Shown here: in pieces, positions 1-8,796 of the stretch
Layout of the letters: every line of letters starts with the position of its first letter
How positions within the stretch are numbered: the first letter of the stretch is position 1
NCBI GenBank assembly: GCA_023434145.1
Contig: JAEYTI010000130.1
Coordinates: 1 to 28,584 of the forward strand
DNA: 28,584 bases
Origin: Chloroflexota bacterium
GTDB taxonomy: Bacteria > Chloroflexota > Anaerolineae > Anaerolineales > Anaerolineaceae
Direction: 5' to 3'
Notes under the pieces: generated by a model
Told to the model about the DNA's origin: nothing
Databases searched by the model: none
Seen by the model: the letters and a program-made list of their open reading frames with translations, nothing else
Position numbers and translations under genes: made by a program

Positions 1-25
1 GGCAGGGGAACATCGTTCCCCTGCC
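1..25. terminator. Hairpin at window edge, possible terminator
   Basis: Bases 1-10 (GGCAGGGGAA) pair perfectly with 16-25, leaving a five-base loop. It could be the terminator stem of a gene lying left of the window. No T-run follows directly, and the upstream gene cannot be seen, so the function is uncertain. Confidence 0.4.
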
Positions 26-89
26 TCAACCCGCCAACAAACTGAAACATCCCCACGGTTTTCACAAAGTTGCTTCCCTTTTTTGGGGG

Positions 90-236
90 TTTGGGGTATG
101 GGTGGCCGCGTTGCGGTCACCCATACCCCAAAAATCGCTCTTCTCCCCTTCCAGCTTGCGGAGCAAGCGCAGGAAGGGGCCGGGGGATGGCTCTCTGGAT
201 GGGGCTTTCACAAAGCGCTCGACTTAGTGAAAGCCC
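90..236. repeat. Three consecutive stem-loops in a gene-free leader
   Basis: Three inverted repeats follow one another. In the first, 90-104 pairs with 118-132 (core TTGGGGTATGGGTG), and CCGC/GCGG extends the stem inward. In the second, CCCCTTCC 145-152 pairs with GGAAGGGG 172-179, around an inner GCTTGC/GCAAGC stem. In the third, GGGCTTTCAC 202-211 pairs with GTGAAAGCCC 227-236. Short reading frames here look like chance. The region may be an intergenic repeat element or a structured untranslated region; the sequence alone does not decide. Confidence 0.6.
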
Positions 237-257
237 TGGAAGCATCCCCGCGTTTCG

Positions 258-286
258 TTGCGGGTAGATTGGTTCGCTAGTATACT
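258..286 (+). promoter_or_regulatory. Sigma-70-type promoter for the surface-glycosylation operon
   Basis: TTGCGG at 258-263 and TATACT at 281-286 are separated by exactly 17 bases. The predicted transcription start near 293 would leave only about ten bases before the ATG at 303. This placement argues against the in-frame TTG at 258 being the translation start of the next gene. Confidence 0.6.
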
Positions 287-302
287 TATCCGGTACACTC
301 CT

Positions 303-1835
303 ATGAAACAATCCAACCGGACGGTCCTAATCGCGGTTCTCCTGGCGGCGGTGATCCTGCCCTACGTTTTGGCTGCGCTGGCGGCGGGAGATGCCTACCA
401 TTTCGTCGGGTTCCTGATCAACCCAATGGATGGCGCTTCGTATCTGGCAAAGATGCGGCAGGGCTGGGAAGGTTCGTGGCGGTTCGTGCTGCCGTTCACC
501 GCGGAGCCGGGCGAGGGCGCGTACCTGTTCACCTTCTACCTGTTCTTGGGGCATGTTGCCCGCTTGACGGGGCTTTCCACCGTGCTGGTGTTTCACATTG
601 TGCGCGCGCTGGGGGCGCTGGTGCTGCTTTTGACGCTGGCAAGGCTGGTAGATCGCGTTTTCTCGCGCGAACCGGGGCTGGCGCGGGTTGGGTTTGCGCT
701 GGCGGCGGCTGGCGCTGGCATGGGCTGGCTGCTAATGTTTTCCGGTTACCTCACCAGTGATACCTGGGTTGCCGAGGCATATCCCTTCCTGTCCATGTTC
801 TCCAATCCGCACTTTGCTATCGGCCTGGCGATTTTGCTCTGGTACTTTTCGCTGCTGCTGGTGGAAGGGGAGAGGTCCCACCCGCTGCTGCTGATGCTGG
901 CGGGGCTGGCAGTCTCGGTGATCCTTCCCTTTGGCATAGTGGTGGGGTTGCTGATCGCCGGAGTCGTCACGCTGTGGAAATGGCTGGAGGCGCGGATCTT
1001 CGACTGGCAGCCCGTGTTCTGGTTTGGCCTGCACGGTGGGCCGTTTTTGCTTTACCAATACTGGGCGGCACAGGCGGACCCGGTTCTAGCGGGCTGGAAC
1101 GCGCAGAACGTCACCATTACCCGCCCAGTGTGGGACGTGATCATCTCGCTTTCTCCGGCGCTGCCGCTGGCGCTGCTGGGAGCCTACACCCTTTGGCGCG
1201 AGCGCGAAAACCCGGCCCGGCGGCTGCTGATCGCGTGGTTTGTGCTGGGGCTGGCGCTGATCTACGTGCCGTTCTCACTTCAGCGCCGTTTTATGCTCGG
1301 ATTGTTTGTTCCCACCGCGCTGCTGGCGGTGTTTGGCATCGCATACTTGCGCCAGCGCTTCAACCGGCCCCTGCGCGGGCTTGTTCCGGCGCTGCTGGTG
1401 CTCTCGGTTTTGACCAACGTGCTGCTGGTGCTGATCCTGTTGATGGGCGCGGTTACGCACGCCCCGGAGCTTTCGCTTATACGCGATGAACACCGCGCGG
1501 CGGAATGGATCCGCGATCATACCGCGCCGGATGCGCTGGTGCTGGCTTCACCGGAGATTGGGCAGTGGCTGCCCGGGTTGACGGGGCGACGCGTGATCTA
1601 CGGCCATCCGTATGAGACGGTGAACGCACAAGGAGAACAGGCCGCAGTCGAGGCGTTTTTCCGTGAGCCGGCTGCGGTGCCCCCAGATGACCCGTTGCTG
1701 CAAACGCGTGGCGTATCGTACATCTTCTACGGCCCGCGCGAGGCGGATTTGGCGCTCGGCAGCGCCCCGAATTTCTCGGCCCTGCCGATTGTATTCCAAT
1801 CTGGTCCGGTGATGGTGTACGAGGTGCAGCCGTGA
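303..1835 (+). CDS. Multi-pass membrane protein, GT-C glycosyltransferase-like
   Basis: This is a 510-residue polytopic membrane protein with roughly ten hydrophobic segments and a soluble C-terminal part from about residue 395. An acidic segment (NPMDGASYLAK, D43) follows the first membrane helix, where GT-C polyprenol-linked glycosyltransferases carry their catalytic Asp. The tail (AAEWIRDHT..., later GRRVIYGHPYET) resembles the soluble domain of these enzymes. The exact family and substrate cannot be named from sequence. I chose the ATG at 303 rather than the upstream in-frame TTG at 258, because the TTG lies inside the promoter. The stop overlaps the GTG of the next gene by four bases (GTGA), so the two are translationally coupled. 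With the YfhO proteins downstream, a role in assembling cell-surface glycans or glycoproteins is likely, but inferred. Confidence 0.65.
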   Translation: MKQSNRTVLIAVLLAAVILPYVLAALAAGDAYHFVGFLINPMDGASYLAKMRQGWEGSWRFVLPFTAEPGEGAYLFTFYLFLGHVARLTGLSTVLVFHIVRALGALVLLLTLARLVDRVFSREPGLARVGFALAAAGAGMGWLLMFSGYLTSDTWVAEAYPFLSMFSNPHFAIGLAILLWYFSLLLVEGERSHPLLLMLAGLAVSVILPFGIVVGLLIAGVVTLWKWLEARIFDWQPVFWFGLHGGPFLLYQYWAAQADPVLAGWNAQNVTITRPVWDVIISLSPALPLALLGAYTLWRERENPARRLLIAWFVLGLALIYVPFSLQRRFMLGLFVPTALLAVFGIAYLRQRFNRPLRGLVPALLVLSVLTNVLLVLILLMGAVTHAPELSLIRDEHRAAEWIRDHTAPDALVLASPEIGQWLPGLTGRRVIYGHPYETVNAQGEQAAVEAFFREPAAVPPDDPLLQTRGVSYIFYGPREADLALGSAPNFSALPIVFQSGPVMVYEVQP

Positions 1836-4015
1836 GCCGCAATCTGATTCGTGCCCTGTTGTTTGTCTTCCTGTTCCTGCTGCCGGTGGGCATGCTGCTT
1901 CCGCACCTGGCGGATATCGCCTACCAGCCCGGCGCGCAGTTCTCAGACATGGCTGTATCGCACCTGCCGAATGCGCTCTTTTTACAGCGCGAGATATTGA
2001 TTGGAAACGGCGTGCCGTTCTGGTCGCCGCTGATCCTGAGCGGCTATCCCTTTACAGCCAACCCGCTCTCTGGCCTGCATTACCCGCCCGGCTGGCTGGC
2101 GCTGCTGCTCCCGCTTCCGCTGGGGCTGAACCTAATGGTGGTGCTGCACCTGCTGTGGGGCGGGTGGGGCATGTACCGCTTTTTGCGCTCGGAGGGGCTG
2201 TACACAAGCGGGGCGCTGTTTGGCGCATTGGTCTTTGAATCGATGCCCAAGCTGTTTGCTCACCACGGCGCAGGCCACCTGACGCTGCTTTACGCGGTGA
2301 GCTGGACGCCATGGCTGCTGTATGCTGAGCGGAGAACCGAAGGAAAACCCTGGCTGCGCGTAGCCATTCCGGGGTTGGCGCTGGGGTTGATCGTTCTGGC
2401 AGATCCGCGCTGGGCGGCCTATGCCGGTCTGCTCCTGGCAGCCTACCGGCTGTATCGATGGGTGACTTTCATGAAGAACCGACCCGAGTCCCAAAAAGCC
2501 TGGGGAAGGGATGGCGCATTGGAGGCCGCCCGGCTGGTTGGAACGGTTGTGTTTGCCGCGTTGATCGCCGCGCCGCTGATCCTGCCGCTGATGCAGTACA
2601 CTGGCCTTTCTACCCGCAGCCTGCTGGGCGCGGAAGACCGGCTGACTCTCTCCTTGCCACCCGGCAATCTGCTGGGTTTGCTCTACCCGCCTCTCGGCGG
2701 CAGCGCCGAGTGGACGGTCTATCCCGGCGCGGTGGTGCTTGCGCTGACGCTGCTGGCGCTGGGTGTGCGGCAAATTCGCATGCGAGCGGGGTTATGGCTG
2801 CTGATCATCCCACTTGCGCTGCTCTGGTCGCTGGGCTCGTATATTCCCGGAATGGCATGGTTGGCTTCGCTGCCCGGCTTTGATCTGCTGCGCGTGCCGC
2901 CGCGTGCGCTGTTCCTCACCGGCTTCTGCTTTTCCGCGGTTGCCGCGCATGCCCTTGATGATCTCTTAGACCCTGACAGAGTAAAGCCCAGCGGGAATGA
3001 CCGCTCGATGCTGTTGCTGTTTGGTGTCACCGCTTTTGCTGTGCTGCTGGCGGTAGTAGTATTCTTCGTGGTGGAGGATGGCGGGGCGCGGCTCCCATTC
3101 CTGTGGGGAGCGGTGGCGCTGCTGCTAGCGGCGGTGATCGTCTTTCGCGCGCGGGCAGGGAAGATGCGCGCCTCCGCTGCGTGGTTCGCGCTGCTTTTGC
3201 TCGGGCTGGTGGATCTGGCCGGGGTCAACGGAGCAGGGGTAGAATTCCGGCCCTCGCGCACTGAGGTGCGACAGGGCGCAGAGGTGGCCCAGTTCCTGGC
3301 GGAGCATGCGGGCGGGCCGCCCTTCCGCGTCTACTCGCCTTCTTACAGTCTGCCGCAGCTTGTTGCCTCGGCCTACGGAATTGAACAGGTCAGTGGAGTC
3401 GATCCGCTCCAGCTTACCGCCTACGCGGACTTCATGGCTGACGCGACTGGTGTGCCAGTGGATGGGTACAGCGTCACTATGCCGCCGTTCGCAACTGGCG
3501 ATCCGGCAATGGATAACCAGAGCTATGTGCCCAACGCCGCGTCGCTCCGATTGCTCAATGTCAAGTACATCGCTTCGGAATATGATCTGCCGGACCGTTA
3601 CCTCGAACTGCTGACCCGTATCGGTGACACGCGCATCTACGAAAATTCCATCGCCCTGCCGCGCGCCTGGGTACAGGCTGATGACACCGTCGTTGGTGTT
3701 GAGATTATGGAAGAGGTTGCTGTACAAAAGACTCCCAATACCATCACCATGCAAGCCAGCGGGCCGGGACTGCTGGTACTCTCCGAGATTGCTTACCCTG
3801 GCTGGCAGGTAACGGTGAACGGCTTCCCGGCGCAAATGGAGACCCCGATGGGTCTGCTGCGCGGAGTCCGGCTGCCGACAGGGTCTCATGCCGTTCAGTT
3901 CACCTTCCGCCCGATGTCCCTCTACCTGGGATTGGGGTTGAGTGCGTTGGCGATGGTGATGCTCGCCGCCGCGCTGGTCTGGCAGTGGCGCAAGAGCCGC
4001 TCCGGCAGAGGTTAA
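1832..4015 (+). CDS. YfhO-family membrane protein
   Basis: This 727-residue protein looks like the YfhO family, large GT-C-fold membrane proteins implicated in glycosylation of teichoic acids or surface glycans in Firmicutes. It starts with a membrane helix. Next comes the family signature region FWSPLILSGYPFTANPLSGL with HYPPGW (about residues 57-85), then about ten more helices. A long extracytoplasmic region lies at about 460-690, ending in the LSEIAYPGWQVTVNGF-type beta segment that typifies YfhO, and a final helix precedes a basic tail (RKSRSGRG). The GTG start overlaps the previous stop by four bases. A second YfhO paralogue starts one base after this stop. The sugar donor and acceptor are unknown. 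Confidence 0.8.
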   Translation: MSRNLIRALLFVFLFLLPVGMLLPHLADIAYQPGAQFSDMAVSHLPNALFLQREILIGNGVPFWSPLILSGYPFTANPLSGLHYPPGWLALLLPLPLGLNLMVVLHLLWGGWGMYRFLRSEGLYTSGALFGALVFESMPKLFAHHGAGHLTLLYAVSWTPWLLYAERRTEGKPWLRVAIPGLALGLIVLADPRWAAYAGLLLAAYRLYRWVTFMKNRPESQKAWGRDGALEAARLVGTVVFAALIAAPLILPLMQYTGLSTRSLLGAEDRLTLSLPPGNLLGLLYPPLGGSAEWTVYPGAVVLALTLLALGVRQIRMRAGLWLLIIPLALLWSLGSYIPGMAWLASLPGFDLLRVPPRALFLTGFCFSAVAAHALDDLLDPDRVKPSGNDRSMLLLFGVTAFAVLLAVVVFFVVEDGGARLPFLWGAVALLLAAVIVFRARAGKMRASAAWFALLLLGLVDLAGVNGAGVEFRPSRTEVRQGAEVAQFLAEHAGGPPFRVYSPSYSLPQLVASAYGIEQVSGVDPLQLTAYADFMADATGVPVDGYSVTMPPFATGDPAMDNQSYVPNAASLRLLNVKYIASEYDLPDRYLELLTRIGDTRIYENSIALPRAWVQADDTVVGVEIMEEVAVQKTPNTITMQASGPGLLVLSEIAYPGWQVTVNGFPAQMETPMGLLRGVRLPTGSHAVQFTFRPMSLYLGLGLSALAMVMLAAALVWQWRKSRSGRG

Positions 4016-4016
4016 G

Positions 4017-6383
4017 ATGAAGATCCGCGAGACCCTGCGCGCTTATTGGATCGTCCTGCTGTCCCCTGTGCTTCTGCTCGCGCCGCTGATGTTGCGCGGG
4101 CAGGTGCTATTTTGGGGGACGCCTTCGCTCCAGTTTGTGCCGTGGTGGGTGCAGGCATGGAACAGCCTGCGCCAGGGCGCGCTGCCGCTGTGGAATCCGC
4201 TCAATGGCATGGGCGCGCCGCTCATTGCTAATTATCAGCTTGGCTTTTTCTACCCGCCCAATTGGCTTTTGCTGATCTTTGCTGCACTAGGCGGCGAAGA
4301 AGGTGCGGCGGTGGGGGTGGCCTGGGGCTACACCGTCCTCTCCGTGATCCATCTGGCATGGGCCGGGCTGGGGATGGCAGTGCTGCTGCGGCAGTTGGGC
4401 TTCCGGCCCCTCGCGCAGATCGTGGGCGGGCTGGCGTACGGGCTTTCGGGCTACACGGTGGGGCGGCTGGCCTTCTTCCCAATGGTATGGGTGGCGGCGT
4501 GGCTGCCGTGGGTGATCCTCTTCGCGGATAGGCTCGCGAAACCGGAGGGGAAAGACCACCGCTTTATGCTTTCGCTGGGAATGGTTGGCGCGCTTGCCAT
4601 GCAGCTTTTGGCCGGGCATGCCCAGCTCGCATGGTACTCGATCCTGCTGGCGGGGCTGTGGGTGGCTTTTACAGCGTACCGGCACGGTGGCCTCCTGCGC
4701 GCGTTTTGGTCGATAATTTCCCTTGCGGCAGCGGGACTGCTGGCGGCAGGGATCGCGGCGGTGCAGCTGCTCCCTACCGCCGAATACCTGATGCACTCGC
4801 AGCGGTCGGATGCCTTTGCCTACGAGGAGGCAATGACCTATTCCTTCTGGCCCTGGCGGCTGCTGACTCTCTTTGCCCCGGAGTTTTTTGGCAGCCCGGC
4901 TTCTGGCGATTATTGGGGCTACGCAAGCTATTGGGAGGATCACCTGTACCTTGGGATGCTGCCGCTGCTGCTGGCCCTGGCCACGCTGATTCTGCTGTTC
5001 CGGCGGCGCAACCGTGGCAGGTTTGGTTGGTTGATTACCGGGCTGTGGGCGCTGCTGGCCGTCACGTTCGTGCTGGCGCTGGGGCGCAACACGCCGGTCT
5101 TCCCCTTCCTCTACCGCTACATTCCTTCCTTTGATATGTTCCAGGCCCCGGCCCGAACCCTGATCTGGGCGGCCATTGCGCTGCCAATTTTAGCGGCGGT
5201 GGGCGTAGAGCACTGGCGATCACCCACCGGGCGGGGGTTGTATTGGTTCCGGCTGGGCACGGCGGGCGCGTTTGCCGTAACGCTGGGGGCAGGGCTGGCC
5301 TCGTACTTCCTCACCGACGTGCGCCTGACGTTTATCCGCGCGACGGCGCTGGCGGGGCTTTGGGCGCTGGGCTTTGGATTGCTCACCCTGGTGATCCCTT
5401 ATGCCGCCAAGCGCGGAAAGCTGCACTGGTGGCAGGGCGCGGTGATCGCCTGGGCGCTGGCGGATCTGCTCATCACCGGCTGGACGCTGAACCCAGGCGT
5501 GCGGAGCGATTTTTATGCAGGCCGGTCCGCTGGGGCGGCACGCGTGCAGGCTGTGGCGGAAGGTTCGCGGGTATTCCTACCCAGGTTGTATGAGTTTGAT
5601 TTGAAATTCCGCCGCGTGTTCCGCTTTGGTGACTTCAACCCGCTCGAAGATTGGAGTGCTGCCCGCGAGACGCTGCTGCCAAACCTGAACCTGGTGGATG
5701 GCATACCAACTGTCAACAACTTTGACCCGCTGGTGCCCGATCATTACGCCCGCTGGATGGCCGGGATCGAGGCAATGCACCCGGACGTGCAGGCTGGTTG
5801 GCTGAGTCACATGGGGGTGGGCGCGGTGGAGCGGATCGACGGGAGCGAGCCAAACGGCGTGCGCTTTGACCGGATCGAGCCGCTGCCGCGCTGGCAGTGG
5901 TATGCGTGTGCTTATGGCGCGCAAAACGCCGCGGATGCCTGGCGGATGCTGGAGACGGACTGGCAGCGAGCGCCAATGCCGGATCGATATTTAATCGTAG
6001 AGCGGATTCCAGCGGAAAATCAAGAAATATTTGTATCAACCTGCGATCCGTACGTCGATCCGCGGTCCATTACGCTGGTTTTACAAAACCCCGGCTGGGT
6101 GACTCTGCGGGTAGAAGGGGGGCAGCAGGGCGGCTGGCTGTTCCTCGCAGACACGTGGTACCCCGGCTGGCGCGCGACGATCGATGGGGTAGAAACGCCC
6201 ATCTATCGCGCTGATGGCATGTTCCGTGCGGTGTGGATTCCTGCGGAAAGTGGAATTGTAGAGTTTATATACTGGCCTACCGTCGGGTTTTCGGCTGGCG
6301 CATTTTTGAGTATACTTGTACTGTTATGTGTGCTGTTTTTGAAGTACCAGCGGGGACGGAGAATTTCTTTCAAATCGTCCTGA
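4017..6383 (+). CDS. YfhO-family membrane protein (second paralogue)
   Basis: This is a 788-residue YfhO-family protein. The motif LWNPLNGMGAPLIANYQLGF followed by FYPPNWL (about 60-84) is the clearest family mark. The C-terminal extracytoplasmic domain ends with ADTWYPGWRATIDG and YRADGMFRAVWIP, also typical, followed by one last helix and a basic tail. The ATG lies one base after the preceding TAA, so the gene belongs to the same transcript. It shares architecture with the preceding gene but is clearly diverged. This suggests an old duplication giving two enzymes with different acceptors or two partners, rather than redundancy. The function in this organism is inferred from family membership only. 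Confidence 0.85.
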   Translation: MKIRETLRAYWIVLLSPVLLLAPLMLRGQVLFWGTPSLQFVPWWVQAWNSLRQGALPLWNPLNGMGAPLIANYQLGFFYPPNWLLLIFAALGGEEGAAVGVAWGYTVLSVIHLAWAGLGMAVLLRQLGFRPLAQIVGGLAYGLSGYTVGRLAFFPMVWVAAWLPWVILFADRLAKPEGKDHRFMLSLGMVGALAMQLLAGHAQLAWYSILLAGLWVAFTAYRHGGLLRAFWSIISLAAAGLLAAGIAAVQLLPTAEYLMHSQRSDAFAYEEAMTYSFWPWRLLTLFAPEFFGSPASGDYWGYASYWEDHLYLGMLPLLLALATLILLFRRRNRGRFGWLITGLWALLAVTFVLALGRNTPVFPFLYRYIPSFDMFQAPARTLIWAAIALPILAAVGVEHWRSPTGRGLYWFRLGTAGAFAVTLGAGLASYFLTDVRLTFIRATALAGLWALGFGLLTLVIPYAAKRGKLHWWQGAVIAWALADLLITGWTLNPGVRSDFYAGRSAGAARVQAVAEGSRVFLPRLYEFDLKFRRVFRFGDFNPLEDWSAARETLLPNLNLVDGIPTVNNFDPLVPDHYARWMAGIEAMHPDVQAGWLSHMGVGAVERIDGSEPNGVRFDRIEPLPRWQWYACAYGAQNAADAWRMLETDWQRAPMPDRYLIVERIPAENQEIFVSTCDPYVDPRSITLVLQNPGWVTLRVEGGQQGGWLFLADTWYPGWRATIDGVETPIYRADGMFRAVWIPAESGIVEFIYWPTVGFSAGAFLSILVLLCVLFLKYQRGRRISFKSS

Positions 6384-6480
6384 GAAAAATTTGAATTTTC
6401 TGGTTTCGCCCGTGAGGACCGTTCCGATGGACCCGACCGGCGAGATCATGGATCACAACGAACCAGAGGAGTTAGCAACT

Positions 6481-7461
6481 ATGGATGCAGAGCTGACGGT
6501 TTCAGACGTCCAGGTGTTTACGGATCGAATCACGGATAACCTGCGCGCCGTTATTGTTGGGAAAGAGCAGGCACTAGAATTGACCGTGATCGGCCTGTTG
6601 TGCCAGGGGCATATCCTCATTGAAGACGTACCGGGCGTTGGGAAAACCGTTTTGGCCCGCAGTCTGGCGCGGTCGCTGGGTGTTTCGTTCAGCCGTATCC
6701 AGTTCACGCCGGATATGCTGCCGAGCGACGTGACGGGCGTTTCGATCTTCAACCAGCAGACGCGCCAGTTCGAGTTCCGCGAAGGGCCCATCATGGCGCA
6801 GATTGTACTGGCGGACGAAATCAATCGCGCCACCCCCAAGACGCAGTCGGCGCTGCTGGAAGCGATGGAAGAGCGCCAGGTGACGGTGGACGGCACAACC
6901 CACGTGCTGCCCTCGCCCTTTATGGTGCTGGCAACGCAGAATCCGATTGAATATGAGGGCACCTTCCCGCTGCCCGAGGCGCAGTTGGACCGTTTTATGC
7001 TGCGCATTCACCTGGGCTACCCGGCCATCGACGATGAAGTGAAAATCCTCAGCGACCAGCAGTATGCCCACCCAATCAATACTCTCCAGCCGGTAGTGAC
7101 CCTGGAGGAGCTGCAGAAGGTGCAGGAAGCCGTACGCCGCGTGTACGTTTCACCGGCGGTCAAACGCTATATCGTCGAGCTGACCCGCGCCACCCGCGAG
7201 AACGCCGACGTCTACCTCGGCTCTAGCCCGCGCGGCAGCCTGGGCTTGTTCCGCACCGGGCAGGCGCGCGCCGCCATCCAGGGCCGCGACTACGTTCTGC
7301 CGGATGATATCAAAGCCCTGGCGGAATTTGTTCTGGCGCATCGCATTGTCACCAACCCTGCCGCGCGCCTCAAGAACCTCACCTCGGCGCAGATTGTCAA
7401 GGAAATTATGCTCAACCTGTCGGTGCCCGGAGGCGATCTCACCGGAAACGGGCGGAGCTAA
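6481..7461 (+). CDS. MoxR-family AAA+ ATPase
   Basis: This is a MoxR AAA+ ATPase of 326 residues as called here. Such proteins work as chaperones or assembly factors, usually with an adjacent DUF58 protein, as here. Visible motifs are Walker A (PGVGKT, about 51-56), the MoxR-typical FTPDMLPSDVTG (75-86), Walker B (LADEINRA, 110-117) and sensor-1 asparagine in ATQNPIE (151-157). I chose the ATG at 6481 because AGAGGAG sits nine bases upstream and this gives the usual family length. A longer form from ATG 6427 (GAGGA at 6414-6418) or TTG 6391 is possible. The 97-base gap to the YfhO gene may hold a separate promoter. The stop overlaps the DUF58 start by one base (TAATG). Confidence 0.9.
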   Translation: MDAELTVSDVQVFTDRITDNLRAVIVGKEQALELTVIGLLCQGHILIEDVPGVGKTVLARSLARSLGVSFSRIQFTPDMLPSDVTGVSIFNQQTRQFEFREGPIMAQIVLADEINRATPKTQSALLEAMEERQVTVDGTTHVLPSPFMVLATQNPIEYEGTFPLPEAQLDRFMLRIHLGYPAIDDEVKILSDQQYAHPINTLQPVVTLEELQKVQEAVRRVYVSPAVKRYIVELTRATRENADVYLGSSPRGSLGLFRTGQARAAIQGRDYVLPDDIKALAEFVLAHRIVTNPAARLKNLTSAQIVKEIMLNLSVPGGDLTGNGRS

Positions 7462-8768
7462 TGACGCTCCGAAAGACGTTTTGGGGAGTGCTGGTGCTGC
7501 TGATCATCAGCAGCATCATCGCATACTTTACGCCCGTGGTGGCAGGTGTGAACACACCAGTGTTCTTTACTCGACTGGTGTATTTGTGCCTGCTGCTGAT
7601 TGTGCTGGGGTATATTTGGGCCTACTTTGCAACGCAGGGCCTCGTGCTGCTGCGCGATGCCCGCGTACTGCGCCAGCAAGTGGGGCAGGTGTTTGAAGAG
7701 CGCTACAGGCTCAGCAACCGTTTCCCGATCTTGCGGCTGTGGGTAGAAGTTCGCGACGACTCTCAGCTCCCTGGCAAGTCGGGATCACGCGTGCTCTCAC
7801 TGATCGGCCCGCGCCAGCAGCGTTCGTACATCGCCTATACCATGCTCAACAGGCGTGGCTCTTTCCGCCTGGGGCCGACCCGGCTGGTTTCCGGCGATCC
7901 GTTTGGCCTGTTCCTCAATACCCGTGACGTGACTGCCGATCACGAGCTGGTGGTGCTTCCGTACATCGTTGAGCTGGAGCACTTCCCTTCGCCCACCGGC
8001 ATGTTCCCCGGTGGTCGCGCCATCCGCCGCCGCGCCCACGAGATCACGCCGCAGGCCTCGGGTGTGCGTGATTACGCCCCCGGTGATGCCCTGCGCCGCA
8101 TCCACTGGCCCACCTCTGCCCGCCGCGACCGGCTGATGACCAAAGAGTTCGACCAGGATCCACAGGCTGATGTGTGGATTTTCCTGGATGCATATGGACC
8201 AAGCCACTTTCAGGCTGAAGAGACCCCCGACCAGACCGTGCAGCATCGCGTCGACCAGTTGTGGCTGTGGCAGCGTCAGGTGGAAGTGCGCATGCCGCCC
8301 GATACGTTTGAGTATGCGGTAAGCGCCTCTGGCTCGCTGGCGAACTTTTACATCAAGCAGGGGCGCACGGTGGGTTTCGTCTGCGCCAGCGACGTATTCA
8401 CCGCCATCTCGCCAGAGCGCGGCGAGCGCCAGTTGAACAAGATGCTGGAGACGCTGACCTTCCTCAACCCCAGCGGTGACCTGCCGCTAATCGGTTTGGT
8501 GGAGACTCAGGCGCCCAGCTTGCCGCGCGCCAGCACGGTGGTGCTCATTACGTCATCGACCGACCCGACGGTGGAAGTGGCGGTCGACTATCTGATCATG
8601 CGCAACCTGCGCCCGGTGATTGTGTTTGTCGATGCGGACAGTTTCGGCGCGAACACCGGCGGGCAGGAGATCATCTACCGGCTGAAACAGCGCGGCGTGC
8701 CGGTCACGGTCATCGAGAAAGATAAGGATTTGAAAGAGGCGCTAGAAGCAGGGGGTAGAATAGCATAA
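7461..8768 (+). CDS. DUF58 domain-containing membrane protein
   Basis: This 435-residue protein has two N-terminal membrane helices (about 7-27 and 34-54). A beta-rich region follows, with the family-typical RRGSFRLGPTRLVSGDPFGLF (split around residues 129-149), and then the DUF58 core GVRDYAPGDALRRIHWPTSARRD (about 197-219). The C-terminal half resembles a von Willebrand A-like fold (WIFLDAYG...). DUF58 proteins are nearly always encoded beside MoxR ATPases, and this pair is coupled by a one-base overlap. The likely site of action is the cytoplasmic face of the membrane; the client is unknown. There is no nearby transglutaminase-like third partner, which many MoxR-DUF58 operons have. The stop codon lies inside a palindrome shared with the convergent gene. 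Confidence 0.88.
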   Translation: MTLRKTFWGVLVLLIISSIIAYFTPVVAGVNTPVFFTRLVYLCLLLIVLGYIWAYFATQGLVLLRDARVLRQQVGQVFEERYRLSNRFPILRLWVEVRDDSQLPGKSGSRVLSLIGPRQQRSYIAYTMLNRRGSFRLGPTRLVSGDPFGLFLNTRDVTADHELVVLPYIVELEHFPSPTGMFPGGRAIRRRAHEITPQASGVRDYAPGDALRRIHWPTSARRDRLMTKEFDQDPQADVWIFLDAYGPSHFQAEETPDQTVQHRVDQLWLWQRQVEVRMPPDTFEYAVSASGSLANFYIKQGRTVGFVCASDVFTAISPERGERQLNKMLETLTFLNPSGDLPLIGLVETQAPSLPRASTVVLITSSTDPTVEVAVDYLIMRNLRPVIVFVDADSFGANTGGQEIIYRLKQRGVPVTVIEKDKDLKEALEAGGRIA

Positions 8769-8796
8769 ATACGTGTACTGCACGTATTTATGCTAT
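8760..8796. terminator. Shared palindrome between convergent genes
   Basis: Sixteen-base arms at 8760-8775 and 8781-8796 are perfectly complementary around a five-base loop. Both flanking stop codons lie inside the stem: TAA at 8766-8768 on + and TAA at 8788-8790 on -. As a result both proteins end in Ile-Ala. The stem is AT-rich and lacks a long T-run, so it is a plausible but not classical bidirectional terminator. Confidence 0.6.

Noticed and set aside
70..311. Short overlapping frames on both strands in the leader
   Set aside because: They run through stem-loops and the promoter, overlap each other, and have no domain support.
2132..3889. Minus-strand frames of about 180-254 codons opposite the first YfhO gene
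   Set aside because: Low-complexity, Arg/Gln/Pro-rich translations with no recognisable domain; typical of antisense in GC-rich genes.
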